From: Symbiodinium natans | Lineage: Eukaryota > Sar > Dinophyceae > Suessiales > Symbiodiniaceae | Length of the DNA stretch: 64,000 nucleotides | Assembly (NCBI GenBank): GCA_905221605.1 | Contig: CAJNDS010002179.1 | Location: 858,001-922,000 of the forward strand | Direction of reading: 5' to 3' | Shown here: positions 31,333 to 42,290 of the stretch, piece by piece | How the letters are laid out: each line of letters starts with the position of its first letter | Position numbering within the stretch: the stretch's first letter is position 1 | Notes under the pieces: model-generated | What the model was told of the DNA's origin: nothing | The model's input: only the letters and a program-made list of their open reading frames with translations | Database searches by the model: none | Program-made: the position numbers and the translations under genes

Positions 31333-32159
31333 TCAGCTCGGTACCCCAGCAATACCTTCAAGGGCCTTGCAGCATTTAAGCATCTGCGGTCGCGGAGCTT
31401 CATCGTTCGCAACGTTGCTGAGCTTGCTCAACCCGAAAACCTCAACCCAATACCCCTTAGCTAAGGAGTATACCTTGAATTCTATAGGGATCCGAAACAT
31501 GTTTCTCAGGCATCCCTCGTTATCTAAGGGGAATAACGGGCTCTTTGGGACTTCCAGGGTCAACCCGGAGGCCTGGGGCCTGCGGCTTCATACTCAACCC
31601 CGGTTTTGGGCGCTCGACTATGAGGAGCCCTGCAAGCTGGCTTGGGGCCTCCCAAGGCTCAAACACTTAAGGGCTTCGGGCTTGGGGTCCTAAACCCCAG
31701 GCCCTAAACCCTAAACCCAAACCCTAAACCCTAAACCCTAAACCCTAAACCCTTTTCGACTCCTCTGACTCCCTTCCGCCACATCCCATGCCCCAACTCC
31801 GAAGGCCCGGCTCTAGAGCCGCATCCTTGCCGAAGAGGTCTGCACAGAACCTTGGGGGGCGATGTTTCAGCGGCTTCCGCTTCGGTCGTAGGGCTTAGGG
31901 CAGGCTTTGCTGGCTTTGCTGGCGGTCTCTTTTTCTTCGTCTTGGTTCTGTTCTCTCAAGCCTCCTGTGTTCACCTACGTGAGAGTGTGAGAGAGTGAGT
32001 GTGTGAGAGTGCGAGAATGTGAGAGTGCTTTCGCAACTCCAAAACCCTAATCAGATGACCTGTCCCCCAAACCAAGTCGACCCCCGCTGCGATTGGGAAG
32101 TTGATCCCACCAGGCACATCCGCCAGCACTCACCACAGCAAGCCCCCTTTTTAAAGCAC
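31333..32159 (-). CDS. 3' end of a multi-exon gene (four exons), unknown function
   Basis: Exons 32159-32134, 31839-31751, 31657-31538 and 31440-31333 (TGA). All three junctions close in phase, with GTGAGT, GTTTAGGG and GTTATT donors and AG acceptors. Readable parts are CFKKGACC, LFGKDAALEPGLRSWGMG, SQLAGLLIVERPKPGLSM, GLSKLSNVANDEAPRPQML and ends ALEGIAGVPS. The intron after 31751 starts directly with a telomere-type array (plus-strand CCCTAAA at 31683-31750). No family recognised. Confidence 0.65.
31683..31750 (-). repeat. CCCTAAA block
   Basis: Abuts the donor of exon 31839-31751. Confidence 0.93.
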
Positions 32160-32254
32160 CTGAGTCCCCCAGAGACCTCTTGGTTTTGGGGCAGGCGTAA
32201 AGGGACCGCCCGGAGCCCATGAAGACTCAAATCATGTAATCCAGTGTACATAAG

Positions 32255-32496
32255 CACCCTAAACCCTAAAGAACCCTGAACCCTGAACCCTAAACCCTAC
32301 ATTTAAGGAACACTGAACCCTAAACCCTAAACCCTCAACCCCCAGACTCTGCACAGCTGGGGTCACGCGCACACGAGCTCCACCCAATCCTAAACCAGAA
32401 ACCCCAAACCCTGAACCCTGAACCCTAAACCCTGAACCCTAAACCCTAAACCCTAAACCCTAAACTAAACCCTAAACCCTAAACCCTAAACTAAAC
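32255..32496 (-). repeat. CCCTAAA/CCCTGAA tract
   Basis: Degenerate then exact copies up to exon 32590-32497. Confidence 0.9.
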
Positions 32497-32590
32497 CCTC
32501 AGACCCTCGTGGGTGAGGAGGGGAGGCCTTCAGGACAGAGATTTGAGGCCCAGGCAGCGAGTTCGACTGCAGGAACTGGTACACCTGCCG
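32497..32590 (-). CDS. Internal exon, unknown gene
   Basis: Reads RQVYQFLQSNSLPGPQISVL then KASPPHPRGSE; acceptor tttagaggcag, donor GTTTAGTTTAGGG. The plus strand of the same gap is also open from AG to GTTTAGGG, so strand is assigned by codon content and by the neighbouring genes. Confidence 0.45.
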
Positions 32591-33604
32591 CTGCCTCTAA
32601 AGGGCCCAGAGGGGCTGAGTTGAGAGAGCTATTGGGGTTTAGGGTTTAGGGTTTAGGGTTTAGGGCTACTTGGGACGGTCTAGGTTCTGGGGTGGCCTGA
32701 GATTGCCAGGCTTTGGCCTCAGGGTGGCTTAGGTGGCTTCGGAGAATTTTGCAGGGGGGTTACCTTATACAGTTCAGGCCAAGGAGCAAAAACCCTCCAA
32801 TGGTTCAGAAAGCGAGCCTTAAGTTTTCTAGCAAGCTTGCGCTCCAAGGGGGGGTGGGAGGGGACCGTGGCGAGCTAGTGACGATCCCCATTCAACCCAA
32901 AACTCTGCTTTAATAACGGATGGCAGACTGGCGAGTCGTCAACTATGGAAAGTCCAGCTTTTTGGCGCCTCCCAAAAGCCTTTCAAGCCACTCAAGTCGC
33001 AAGCTGAACAGGTTCAGCCTGAAAAAGCCCTATCATGAACGAAATCCACCCGCCACTGTCCTCGAACCCCCAGGGGAGCCGCCTCTCGTTCTCAAAGCCG
33101 TCTCCTCTCTCCGCCTGATCTTCAGCTCAGTTCATGGGTTGATGGCTGTGGCAAATTGAGGTGCTGGGACGGGGGAGAGGGGGGATTCGTCTATAAAGGG
33201 TTCTATGGCATTCAGAAGGTGACTAATACGCAAGGCGCCCTACAAATAGAACAATAGAACAACCTGGCAGTGGTGCAACCATGCTGTGTAGCTGAGCTGA
33301 GGGTGGGCATGGTGAATCGCGCAACTCTTGTTGCAAACGTTGCTGTCGGATGGCCTTCCTTCCTTCCGCACCGCAAGCTTCGCTAACTTAAATAAAACAC
33401 CTCAAGTCCTCAGCCGGAAGAGTCATAGCCTTTCCTCGCACGCAAAGCACCGGGTGAATCTTCGCACCCAGGTGGTGAGACGTGGCCTACGGTGAAACTC
33501 GCTTTGGCACCTGGCTGTTGTTAAGTGTCCTATACCGAGCTTCCTCACGCTCGAGCTCATCCCAACACCAAACCCCCTTAACCTGAGACTTCCTGAGACT
33601 TACC

Positions 33605-33720
33605 CAGAGAGCCCACTACACCCCTTAACCAAGGAAGATACCCCAAAAATGTATTAAGGGAGCCTTCATCTGATTTTAGGTCTGTTCCTTCTTTAGGGGG
33701 TATAGGGGGGGCTCTTGGGG
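33605..33720. mobile_element. Inverted-repeat element, family D
   Basis: Left agagcccactacacccctta, right ctttagggggtataggggg then gctcttgggg. Confidence 0.65.
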
Positions 33721-33784
33721 TAAACAGGGTTTAGGGTTTAGGGTTTAGGGTTTAGGGTTTAGGCACTTCCTAACCAGACCTCAC

Positions 33785-33883
33785 TCAGCTCGTCGGCCCG
33801 TGCGCAGTTCTTCCAAGGCCTTGAGCCGGTCGTCGTCGTTGTAGATGCGGATTTGCGCCATCCGGTCGTACTCGGGAATCTTC
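33785..33883 (-). CDS. Internal exon, unknown gene
   Basis: Reads KIPEYDRMAQIRIYNDDDRL then KALEELRTGRRA, strongly coding, between a CCCTAAACCTCAG acceptor and a GTGAGG donor; 99 nt. A charged, helical peptide; no family recognised. Confidence 0.6.
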   Translation of the reverse strand, partial: EDSRVRPDGANPHLQRRRPAQGLGRTAHGPTS

Positions 33884-33885
33884 CT

Positions 33886-34212
33886 GAGGTTTAGGGTTTA
33901 GGGTTTAGGGTTTAGGGTTTAGGGTTTAGTGTTTAGGGTTTAGGGTTTAGGGTTTAGGGGTTAGGATTCAGGGGTCAGGGTTTGGGGCTTGGGGCTTAGG
34001 GTTTTGGGTTTAGGGTTGCTTGGGAGGCCAGCCAAGAGGGCGAGCTGCGCAAGAACTGAGAGGCTGGTCTTCAAGATCTTCGATTTTCAGGGGGGTTTAG
34101 GGTTTAGGGTTTTGGGTTTTGGGTTTAGGGTTTAGGGTTTGGGGGTTTAGGGTTTAGGGTTTAGGGTTTAGGGTTTAGGGTTTAGGAAATAGGGTTTAGG
34201 GTTTAGGGCTTT
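33886..34212 (+). repeat. TTTAGGG tracts
   Basis: 33886-34016 and 34096-34212, separated by a 78-bp gap open on both strands. Confidence 0.92.
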
Positions 34213-34890
34213 ATGTTGCCCAAGTTTAAGGTTGCCAAGCTTCGCAGCTCAGGGATGTTTTTTTTGCAGTGTTGGGGACTCAGGGGGCTCTCAGCATGGA
34301 ACCAAGCACCCTAAACCTCAAACCCTAAACCCCAAACCCCAAACCCTAACCCCTGTCCGATTCTTTCAGAGGCTCGATCGAATCTCTTCGGCACGGAAGC
34401 TGCTCATGGCCTCACCGAGGTGCAAAGGACCATCGCTTTTGGGGGGGTGTTCTTTTTTGTTCTGGGGGGGGGGGGGTTAGGGTTAGGGTTTAGGGTTTAG
34501 GGTTTAGGGTTTAGGGTTTAGGATTTAGGGTTTAATCGCTCAGTCTTTAGGGCTTAGGGTTGGAAACCCGGGGCTGTTGACACCAGCGCAAGTCGAAAAA
34601 CATGCAACAGAACAACGCCCTTGCGGTAGTTACACTTCGTCATCAGACATGGAAGGTAGCCTGCGCCTCACCTCGTCTATGCCATGGGCTTAGCGCCAGG
34701 ACTCAGCCTTCTCGGGATCGGCTTACTAAGCACTGGGCACAGACATGAACGGCACAATGGATGTAGGTGAGCTCACAGAGCCTAAGCCGCCTCGCCCTGC
34801 CCCGAAAGGGTTTCTCAAGTCCAGAGTCTAGGAGGTTTCAGGTCCACGGGCTCTCCCGCTTTTCCCCACCACTTTGAAAGGCATCAAAGC

Positions 34891-34950
34891 CCCTGTGGCC
34901 CAGTCGCCAAGCCCATGGTGTCGTACATCAGCATGATGCAGACCATGAAC
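34891..34950 (-). CDS. Possible internal exon
   Basis: Reads FMVCIMLMYDTMGLATGPQ with an AG acceptor and a GC donor. The plus strand is also open (VAKPMVSYISMMQTMNLA) with good sites, so strand is doubtful. Confidence 0.3.
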
Positions 34951-35029
34951 CTTGCAAGGTCTGGCAGGGTCCCGGCCTAGTGGGGCTCAGGTCGTGTGGG
35001 CCTTAGAGGTTCTGAGTGAGCCCCAACCC

Positions 35030-35074
35030 TCAGCCCTTGATGACACTTGTGTAGACAAACGGGTTGCCCTTGCA
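35030..35074 (-). CDS. Terminal exon, unknown gene
   Basis: CKGNPFVYTSVIKG then TGA after an acceptor gtctcctgcaag. Short, but codon choice is coding-like. Confidence 0.4.
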   Translation of the reverse strand, partial: CKGNPFVYTSVIKG

Positions 35075-35369
35075 CTTGCAGGAGACTCTCCTAAAAGCAC
35101 CCCCCCCCCCCCAAAAAAAAAAATAAAATAATATAATATATATATATATATACACACACACATTTTGCATTTATTTTCATTATTTATGTACATGCATATT
35201 CTTGCTTATACTTATTTTACTTTTTATTTCTCTATGTTCTATGACATATTCTAATCCACGGCAACATGTACAAGACTCAGTTTTGGAAACCCCTCTCCAG
35301 CCCGTACTTCAAAGAGCCGAGGGGCCCAGGTCGGACGGGGCACTGCCCCCCCTCCTTCTCCTTGAGCAG

Positions 35370-35474
35370 AGTTTAGGGTTTAGGGTTTAGGGTTTAGGGT
35401 TTAGGGTTTAGGGTTTAGGGTTTAGGGTTTAGGGCTTCGGGCTTAGGGTTTAGGGTTTAGGGCTTAGGGTTTGC
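35370..35474 (+). repeat. (TTTAGGG)n block
   Basis: About 14 copies, some GCTTAGGG. Confidence 0.95.
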
Positions 35475-35651
35475 TTAAAACCTGACCCTGAGGACTTTAG
35501 GGTTCCCTTTTCGTTGGGGGGGGGGGGGGGGGAGGCGCTTCAAATCTGACAGCAGGGCTACTTTTCCTCTTCTTTTTGCGGGGGGGGGGGGGGGTTAACA
35601 GGCTTAACGTCTGACCCTAGATGCGTTGCGTCGGCAAGGCACGGGACCGTC

Positions 35652-36816
35652 TCAACTCTGACTCATCTTCCTTATTCGAGCACAAGCCGCGTCGTCGCGG
35701 AACAGCCGCTCTCGCACCAGCTCGTTCTCCTGGTAGGCTGGAGTCTCGGGCTCGGGCTGCATCGATAAGCATGAGCCAGAGGAGCATGAAAGACAGCGAA
35801 TTTGGGATGTTCCCCCTTGTACTAGCAGTCCTTCATAGGGATTGTGACAGCGGGTGCTATAACCCCTATTAAGGACTGTTAGTCTAAGGGGGAACATCCC
35901 CACAGTTAATGTTCACATTGAGGTTGCATGAGCAAAGCGCTGTAGCTTTTGCGTAGCGTCTAGAAGAAGACTTGCACGCTGCCAAGTCTCCATGCCGCCG
36001 TACATGAACAGCGAGAGGGGAAAGGTGTCCTTGTACCTGGGCTCCGCGGGACAGGTTGAGGGTTTAGGGTTTATGTAGGGTTTAGGGGCGCTCTCTCGAA
36101 CCAGGAAGCCTGCATGCTGAATTCCTTGTTGCATAACCCCTCTTGAAATTGGGCTTGCTGACTTCCAGAAAAGCGCGGCTCATTTCTCTTAACTCTAAAC
36201 CCTGCACCATCCTAAACCAAATGCAATCATTTTCTGACTGGCTACCTTAAGCCATTGAATAACTATCTCATGCCCCAGACACGGGATCCCGAGGGCGCGA
36301 CCTCGACCCTCAGCCGAAAACCCTTAAGAAACCCGGTAAACCTGGGTTGCTCTGAGATTCCTAAACCCCGTGGCCCGAGCCCCTATAGATTCCAGATCCT
36401 CCTCCACCATGTTTCTGGTTGATGAACCGAGGTAGACTTGGAAGCTTGGAAACACGAGGACGGGGTTTGAGTCAAAGCTGTGCTTGCTTAGGTAAGGTCG
36501 TGTTCTTGACCACCTGTCCTCGTGGCATGCTTTGGGGGCTGTGAATGTTTAGGGTTTAGGGTTTAGGGTTTAGGGTTTAGGCTTTAGGGTTTAGGGTTTA
36601 GGGCTCAGGGTTGCCCGCCTGTCAAAAAGCTGAGGTCATGGTCTCAGTGTGATGCGAAGCCGTTTTGCATCTGAGATCCTTCCGCGACAGACCCTAAACC
36701 CTAAACCTTTCAGAGGTAGGATGCTTGGAGATACAGATCTTCTCCTGGAAGTCCGGCAAGATGTCGCCGCAGTAGATGCAAAGCGTGGTGCCAAGCCTCG
36801 GGCCCCCCACGGCGAT
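35652..36816 (-). CDS. 3' end of a multi-exon gene (three exons), unknown function
   Basis: Exons 36816-36707, 36036-35976 and 35756-35652 (TGA). Phases close at both junctions: GT-AG across 36706-36037, and GC-AG (gcaagt donor) across 35975-35757. The first exon reads IAVGGPRLGTTLCIYCGDIL then a Cys/His-containing KICISKHPTSE, so a small zinc site is possible. The second reads KDTFPLSLFMYGGMETWQR and the last ENELVRERLFRDDAACARI. The first intron begins GTTTAGGGTTTAGGG and contains a CCCTAAA block (plus-strand TTTAGGG at 36546-36612). The second contains an inverted-repeat element (35804-35900). Upstream exons were not found with confidence. Confidence 0.7.
35804..35900. mobile_element. Inverted-repeat element, family B
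   Basis: Ends gggatgttcccccttgtact and its near complement; lies wholly inside the GC-AG intron 35975-35757. Confidence 0.88.
36546..36612 (+). repeat. TTTAGGG block inside a confirmed-phase intron
   Basis: Lies in the intron 36706-36037. Confidence 0.93.
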
Positions 36817-37716
36817 CTCAGTTTGGGTTGGGTTGCTTGGTCCCTCCAAGGTTTTAGGGTTTGAAGCCCGATATTGCTTCGAATCATGAAAGATGAGGCT
36901 TGAGACGACCCAAATTTAGTGAAATTCCCATTCGGAAGTCGTAGGTACAATGAGATTCTGACCCTTAAGTGGAAACAGATGTAACTTCGTTGTGGCTACA
37001 GCTTGCAGCCGCGAACCTACATCTACTGCCGATTCTTGAAACGGTCTTAAGGCAGGCTGCAACATGCCACCTTCTTGTTCTGCGGTTTATTGTGAGATGT
37101 TGTGCAGGGCTTAGGGTTTGGGGTTTGAAAATCCTGAGCCTTCTTCCGGTCTGGAACGCCTAGATAGCCCCTAGACCCCCTAAACCCTGGAACCCTTAAA
37201 CCTTAAACCCTGAAAACCCTCAAACCCTTGCATCCTTAAACCCCCATGAAGCCCTATGAACCCCTAAACCCTAAACCCGAAATCCCAAACCCTAAACCCT
37301 AAACCCGAAACCCCAAGCATCCCAAACAAGAAAGGCCCGAATCCCCCACCGAAGGCTGCGGGGCTTCATGGACCAGACCATCGCGCGGCGGCACTCTTCC
37401 AGAGCCCCACCATTGACGCGCCTCAGGGCTATGGAATTCTTAGGAAGTTAGGAAGTTTTAGGAATTTTAGGAGGTTTAGGGCATAGGGTTTTGTAGCGGT
37501 TCAGGGGCGTGGACGGCTGTGAGCTTTGCTGGCTTTGCTGTGTTCTGTACACCCACCTGTTTTGCTTGATCCTGCGTGAAACCTTACATTGCATCTTGTT
37601 TGTACGATCATTTGCTGCACTTTGACTGCTTGAAATGTCTCGGCCCGCTGGTGCGTATCGTCGCCGAGGGGGTAAGAAACAGGTGCGGTGCGACTGTCCG
37701 CAAAAAGCACCTGATG
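36817..37716. other. Gap with possible exons only
   Basis: Degenerate CCCTAAA at 37168-37320; open segments near 36975-37105 (plus LAAANLHLLPILETVLRQAA) and 37365-37446 (plus LRGFMDQTIARRHSSRAPPL) whose strand is uncertain. Confidence 0.4.
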
Positions 37717-39175
37717 TCAGGCGAGGTGCTTGAGCTTCGTGGCGTCGAGAAGTGTACTGTTCTTGTTGTAGTAGAAGAAGGTCTTCATCGCCTGATGCCA
37801 ATGCTTGCAACTCCTCAACCACTCAACCCCCCCACTGATCCCCTTGGACGGAAACCCTGCAGCCGTCCCAACCTCGCAGCTTGTTTGGGAGCCGTAGAGA
37901 ATCGGAATGGCCTGTGGGAACGTCAGCAGGGCTTCAGTTACTTGGAGTTCGGATTTCTGGAGCGGGGGGGGGGGGGTTGGGCCTGAAGAAGACTTAATCA
38001 TCTTCGGCACATGAATGTTTCAGCTCACGGACAGCCCCTTCAAAGCTCGGAGGAACCAGCGAAAAAGCGAAAAGATCCGAAGGGCTTCATGTTCTGGGCT
38101 TTCGGGCTCTCGCCTCGTGCCAACTGTTCCTTCGGTCTCCACCCTCGCTGAAAGGTTTCAGGCTACAGGGCCTACAGCACTACAAAAACCACCGCAGCAC
38201 CAGCACGAACCCGCCCAGCCCTGCCTTCTCCTTGGTGTAGACGCGCTCGATCTCTGCTGGGACCTATTGGGGGCAAGGTGTGCGAAGGCAGCTACGAGTA
38301 GCGAGGGGTCTTCAGGGTCAGAATTCAAGGCCTGCCCTCGTGAGCCCGTCATCAATGCAAAGTGCCTCTTTGATGTAGGTGCCCAGCTTCTTGATCAAGG
38401 CCTTCTCCTCCAGCAGCGCAAGCTGAACATGAAGTGCCTAAACCCTACACTCTATACCCTAAAAACCCTAAATGGGCGCACCCCGCGGCATTCGGGCCGC
38501 GCAAATTCCCGCACAGGAAATGCCGAGCCAAGCCATACCCTGTGCGCCTCTTCAAAAGCTCAGCCCTTACCCCGGCTGCGTATGATCAAAGAATTATATG
38601 CTTATATACATATTTCATACAAGTAGTAAATAGTATACACGTCTTTCATATACACTATACATATATACATATAGATCTGTATCTATAGATCTAACATTGC
38701 ATCTAACATAGTATGTGCCTTCGTTTCACTCAGGGCTCTTCGGGCCTTCAACCTTGGTCCGGCCCTGGCACAGACTTCCCCCCGTGTCCCGCGGGCCGGT
38801 GGTCCTCCTCGGTGAGCTCGGCGAAATTGTCAGGGCGCGTCGCCGTGATGTCGCGCGTGTGGTTGTGCACATACCTAGGTGCCGCTGCGAGCTTTAAAGG
38901 AGTTTAGGGTTCAGGGAAAGTTTAGGCTTTAGGGCTTAGGGAGCTACCTTAACCGAAGAAAGCAAGCCCGAAGTTTGGCTGCCCAAATGCACGCTAGCAG
39001 CTCTTGCGATTCCGTTACCACCGGCCTACAGGTTCACGAGGCTACTTCGATGAGAGAAACACCCCTGTTTCTTACATAAAATACGGCATCAGCAGCCTCT
39101 GAAGACCAAACACGGTGCACCCAACAGCCTGACATCCTTGATGAAGCGGTTGAAGTTGAAGTCATGGGCAGTCAT
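37717..39175 (-). CDS. Complete 8-exon gene, 205-residue protein of unknown function
   Basis: Exons: 39175-39114 (ATG), 38874-38753, 38558-38482, 38422-38336, 38263-38190, 38098-38029, 37911-37873, 37803-37717 (TGA). Total 618 nt, and all seven junctions keep the frame. Six introns are GT-AG and the one after 38336 is GC-AG; introns are 69-239 nt. The protein opens MTAHDFNFNRFIKDVRLLGA, contains DITATRPDNFAELTEEDH, LEEKALIKKLGTYIKEAL, ERVYTKEKAGLGGFVLVL and RIFSLFRWFLRALKGL, and ends STLLDATKLKHLA. It has no signal peptide and one hydrophobic stretch around LGGFVLVLR. I do not recognise the family. The intron before 38422 contains TTTAGGG-like sequence. The ATG has no acceptor before it, so it is taken as the true start, but fusion with the upstream ankyrin-like gene is possible. 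Confidence 0.72.
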
Positions 39176-39217
39176 AAATGTTCATGTGCACACCCCCCTA
39201 AACCCTAAACCCTAAAC

Positions 39218-40563
39218 CCGCACACCAGTTGCCGCACATCACCCACGGCACTTTGTATCATTGAATCATTGCACCATTAAGTATTCTGAGGATTCCCACA
39301 TCGGTAGCCTGGCACCGCCTGGCACCTCACCGCTTGGATTCCTGCGTTCCGCCTTAAGGGTTTAGGGTTTCGGGTTCAGGGTTTCGGGGGTTAGGGTTTC
39401 CTTGTCTTGCAGACTGGAGCCACGTAGGCCCGCGGTTAAAGGACACCACGGAAGTTCAAAATCAAGCCCCGGTGCACGTAGCAGTCGCCCTTGTAGTTGA
39501 GGAAGCGGTACCTCAGTTGTCCAGGTATCCTAGGGGAACTAAAGGTTAGCCTTTGGGATTGTCATACAGGGCATGTACTATCCCTAAATCTACGACCCAG
39601 GGACCACTTCCCCTTCTCATAGGCATGGGGGTCGATGCCGCGATCCTTCTTCGTCTCGCCGGTTCCCTCCTGGGGGCTTCTTTTTTTCCTTCTTCTTTGA
39701 CCAGATGGCCCTTAAAACCCTCTGAAAAAAATAGCCCTGGGAGCTGCAAGAAAAAGGAGTTCGCGCAGCTGCTACAGCATTTGCTACTATTTGCTTAAGA
39801 ACCCCCCCCAAACAAAAGAAAAAGAAAAAAAAAAGAAAAGATCATTATTTCCTTATTACCCTTGCAGGGAAGAATATTTGTGTTTTTGGGGTTCTTGAAG
39901 CATCAAGAACACACAGAGCGTTCCCGAGAGGTCCTTGTTGAGGAGGAGGTTCGCAAAGGCCTTCTCTTCAACGAAGTCCTTCAGGTCTTGCGGGGTTTAG
40001 GGTTGAGGGTTGAGGGTTTAGGGCAGGACTTAGCAGCACATTCTGTGCCGCGACGTGTAGCATGCCGCTCGAACCGGCAGCTTCGTTATGTTGCTCCCTA
40101 TTGGCACCCTGAAACCTGATCCCACAACGCTTTTGCTTCACATGCCGAGATCTGCCACGCCTCTAACCTCTTTCAGGGCTTGGGGGAAGGCCCTAAAGGC
40201 CCTAAAGCCTATAACCCCTAACCCCTAGAAGCCCTAAAGGCCTGAGGCTCCGAAGCATGGCTGTGTGTGCCGTCCTCCTTTTTCCCATCCATGGAGCGGG
40301 CCGCCAAGGCCTCGTCCCAGGACTCCTTCGGTCGCACAGGGGTTGCGGGCTTTGGGTTCAGGGTTTAGGGCTTTGGGCTTTGGAAGTCGGTTTGGGGGTA
40401 TAGGGTTTAGGGCTTTGGATTTCGGGTTTGGTTTTTTTTGCAGCTTTGGGTTTTGGATTCTAGCTTTCGGCCAGCCACACCACCACAAGTTGGAGTCGGA
40501 GCGCACTCCCTGTCCGAAGTTCGCAGGAAACACGATTACAGAATTGCTCGAACCGTCGCAACT
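39218..40563 (-). CDS. Multi-exon gene with an ankyrin-like segment
   Basis: Exons on the minus strand: 40563-40465, 40325-40242, 40108-40030, 39986-39915, 39669-39597, 39511-39447, 39250-39218. The first three junctions close in phase with GC, GC and GT donors. Exons three and four together read GMLHVAAQNVLLNLKDFV then NLLLNKDLSGTL, the spacing of an ankyrin repeat (HxAA, then D-x-x-G-T-x-L), so a protein-binding role is likely. Other readable pieces are SVIVFPANFGQGVRSDSNLW, KKDRGIDPHAYEKGKWSL, YRFLNYKGDCYVHRGLILNF and PWVMCGNWCA. The 39447/39250 junction closes in phase; 39915/39669 needs an unseen exon and 39597/39511 is one base short. An inverted-repeat element (39783-39904) begins 11 bp after exon 39986-39915. 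Two intron ends carry CCCTAAA-type sequence. Confidence 0.6.
39518..39596. mobile_element. Family F element, partial
   Basis: Left ttgtccaggtatcctagggg, then aggttagcctttgggatt; lies in the intron between exons 39597 and 39511. Confidence 0.55.
39783..39904. mobile_element. Inverted-repeat element, family C
   Basis: Left ctactatttgcttaagaacc, right ggggttcttgaagcatc; in the intron after exon 39986-39915. Confidence 0.75.
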
Positions 40564-40683
40564 CTTTACACTCAGGCAGGCAGGCTCCACGGCTCCGCGG
40601 AGAACCTCACGGGGTTTGAACCGGGCTGCCGCTCCGGCAGTGTGATCACCATATCCGCAGGGCGGACCTTCTAACCCTGACTG

Positions 40684-41739
40684 TCAGCCCATGGCCAGCG
40701 TGACTGTCGCTGACCCGAAAGCCGCGATCCGGCCCTCCTCCACCAAAGCCGGAGCACAGCTCCACTCAACGATCTCACCTTCGTCTGTGCCGCAAAGAAT
40801 GCAGCCGCTGCTAAGCACCGCCGCCGCACAGTGAACTGCTGACGGGCATGGCGCCTGGAGGGAGCAGCTCTTCGAGAAGTCCCAGACATGAAGGTAGCTT
40901 CCGGCCGTGGCCACCAGCCGCTGCTCTTCCGCATCCAGTATCACCTCCACGCAGCTGCCCTGGCCAGCGAACACTCGCAGAAGCTGGCCCGCAGCAGTGA
41001 AGAGCCGCGCCTGCCCATCCTCACAGGCAGTTGCCAGGAGTTGGGCATCGCCGGACAACGCCACCTCCCAAACAAATGAGAGATGGCCATGGCAGCATAC
41101 CAGGCGGCGCCCCGCGAAATCAAAAAGCCCCGCACTGCGATCGTCCGAAGCTGTTGCCACAAGATGGTGATCCACAGACATTGCAAGACCATTCACACCC
41201 AAGCCATGCTGAAAGGCACATCGGACCTGGGGCACCGCGCGTATGTCCTCGAACTCCCAAAGATGCGCAGCGTCAATCAACTCGCCTTCCTCTCTGGCGA
41301 CAGTTCCACCAGTGGCCGTGGCTAGAAACGTCGCCCCTACGGCTGTGCTTCCCAGCTGCAGGGACAATACAGGACGCTGCACGTATGCCTGGAAACTGAG
41401 GAGCAGTATACCATCAGCAGCAAAGAGGCGGACACAGCCGTCTGCACTGCCTGTGGCAATGGTCCTGTCGTCTGCCCCGCCGAGCCTTGCAACGACGACA
41501 GAATGGACTGCATGTCCAGGTGCATGGGGCAGTCGAAGCTGCCGCCCTTCTAGCAAGCTGCCCGTCCAAAGGCAAAGGCGGGAAAGCAGCACCTCGCCAT
41601 CCAGCGACCCTGCAACCACAATACGCGGGAAGGTGTCTAAGAATCGGAAGATGATGGACTTCACAATCGGCCTGTTCAGTCCATTTCTCCGACAAACCAG
41701 TTCAACTGTCAATCGAAGCTCTTGCCATTGACGGCACAT
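40684..41739 (-). CDS. WD40-repeat beta-propeller protein
   Basis: A continuous frame of 351 codons from ATG at 41739 to TGA at 40684, with no intron. Seven WD-like blades are visible, each ending in a GxxDGxxxLF or LWD-like strand: GSLDGEVLLSRL, ATGSADGCVRLF, TATGGTVAREEGELIDAAH..LW, ATASDDRSAGLFDF, ATACEDGQARLF, VATAGSYLHVWDF and CGTDEGEIVEW. Such propellers are scaffolds for protein complexes; the partner cannot be told. The frame is also open for about 24 codons before the ATG (an aromatic segment around YFCRTWWLTLILCAWRAF), so 41739 may be internal to an exon that begins upstream. The same-strand neighbour downstream starts within about 120 bp (exon at 40563), as in tightly packed unidirectional gene arrays. 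Confidence 0.85.
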   Translation of the reverse strand: MCRQWQELRLTVELVCRRNGLNRPIVKSIIFRFLDTFPRIVVAGSLDGEVLLSRLCLWTGSLLEGRQLRLPHAPGHAVHSVVVARLGGADDRTIATGSADGCVRLFAADGILLLSFQAYVQRPVLSLQLGSTAVGATFLATATGGTVAREEGELIDAAHLWEFEDIRAVPQVRCAFQHGLGVNGLAMSVDHHLVATASDDRSAGLFDFAGRRLVCCHGHLSFVWEVALSGDAQLLATACEDGQARLFTAAGQLLRVFAGQGSCVEVILDAEEQRLVATAGSYLHVWDFSKSCSLQAPCPSAVHCAAAVLSSGCILCGTDEGEIVEWSCAPALVEEGRIAAFGSATVTLAMG

Positions 41740-42077
41740 GAAGGCCCGCCATGCACACAGTATCAGTGTCAGCCACCAAGTACGACAAAAGTATCTTAAG
41801 ATTCCTCTGCTGGCGTCCTCATGCTACTCTCGTTTTGCTGCTTGCCTGCCCACAGAAACTTGCAGACAACGTTCGAGCCTTGGGTGCCGAGATGTGTCTG
41901 CCACGCTCTTTAGCTCATATTGTTCCACAAGCAAAAGGAATTCATCCTTCATGGCCATACCCTGATCACATCACGGCGTATCGAAGATACACCAATCATT
42001 CCTGTTTTTGGTTGATATTGTACAACTTGCAAGGCTTTTGAGAACGATCCTGGGGCAAGGTGAAACATGTAAGCTAC

Positions 42078-42130
<53 letters not shown>

Positions 42131-42133
42131 AAA

Positions 42134-42212
<79 letters not shown>

Positions 42213-42245
42213 TATACATATACATATGCATCTACATATACATAT

Positions 42246-42290
<45 letters not shown>

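Noticed and set aside
32713-32913. Plus-strand ORF with a plausible acceptor (GGYLIQFRPRSKNPPM)
   Set aside because: Protein-like, but it is the only plus-strand candidate in a minus-strand region, and I could not find a chain for it. Left unannotated.
40586-40680. tRNA-like T-arm ggttcaaacc
   Set aside because: The stem around the loop does not pair, and the segment lies next to a phase-verified exon.
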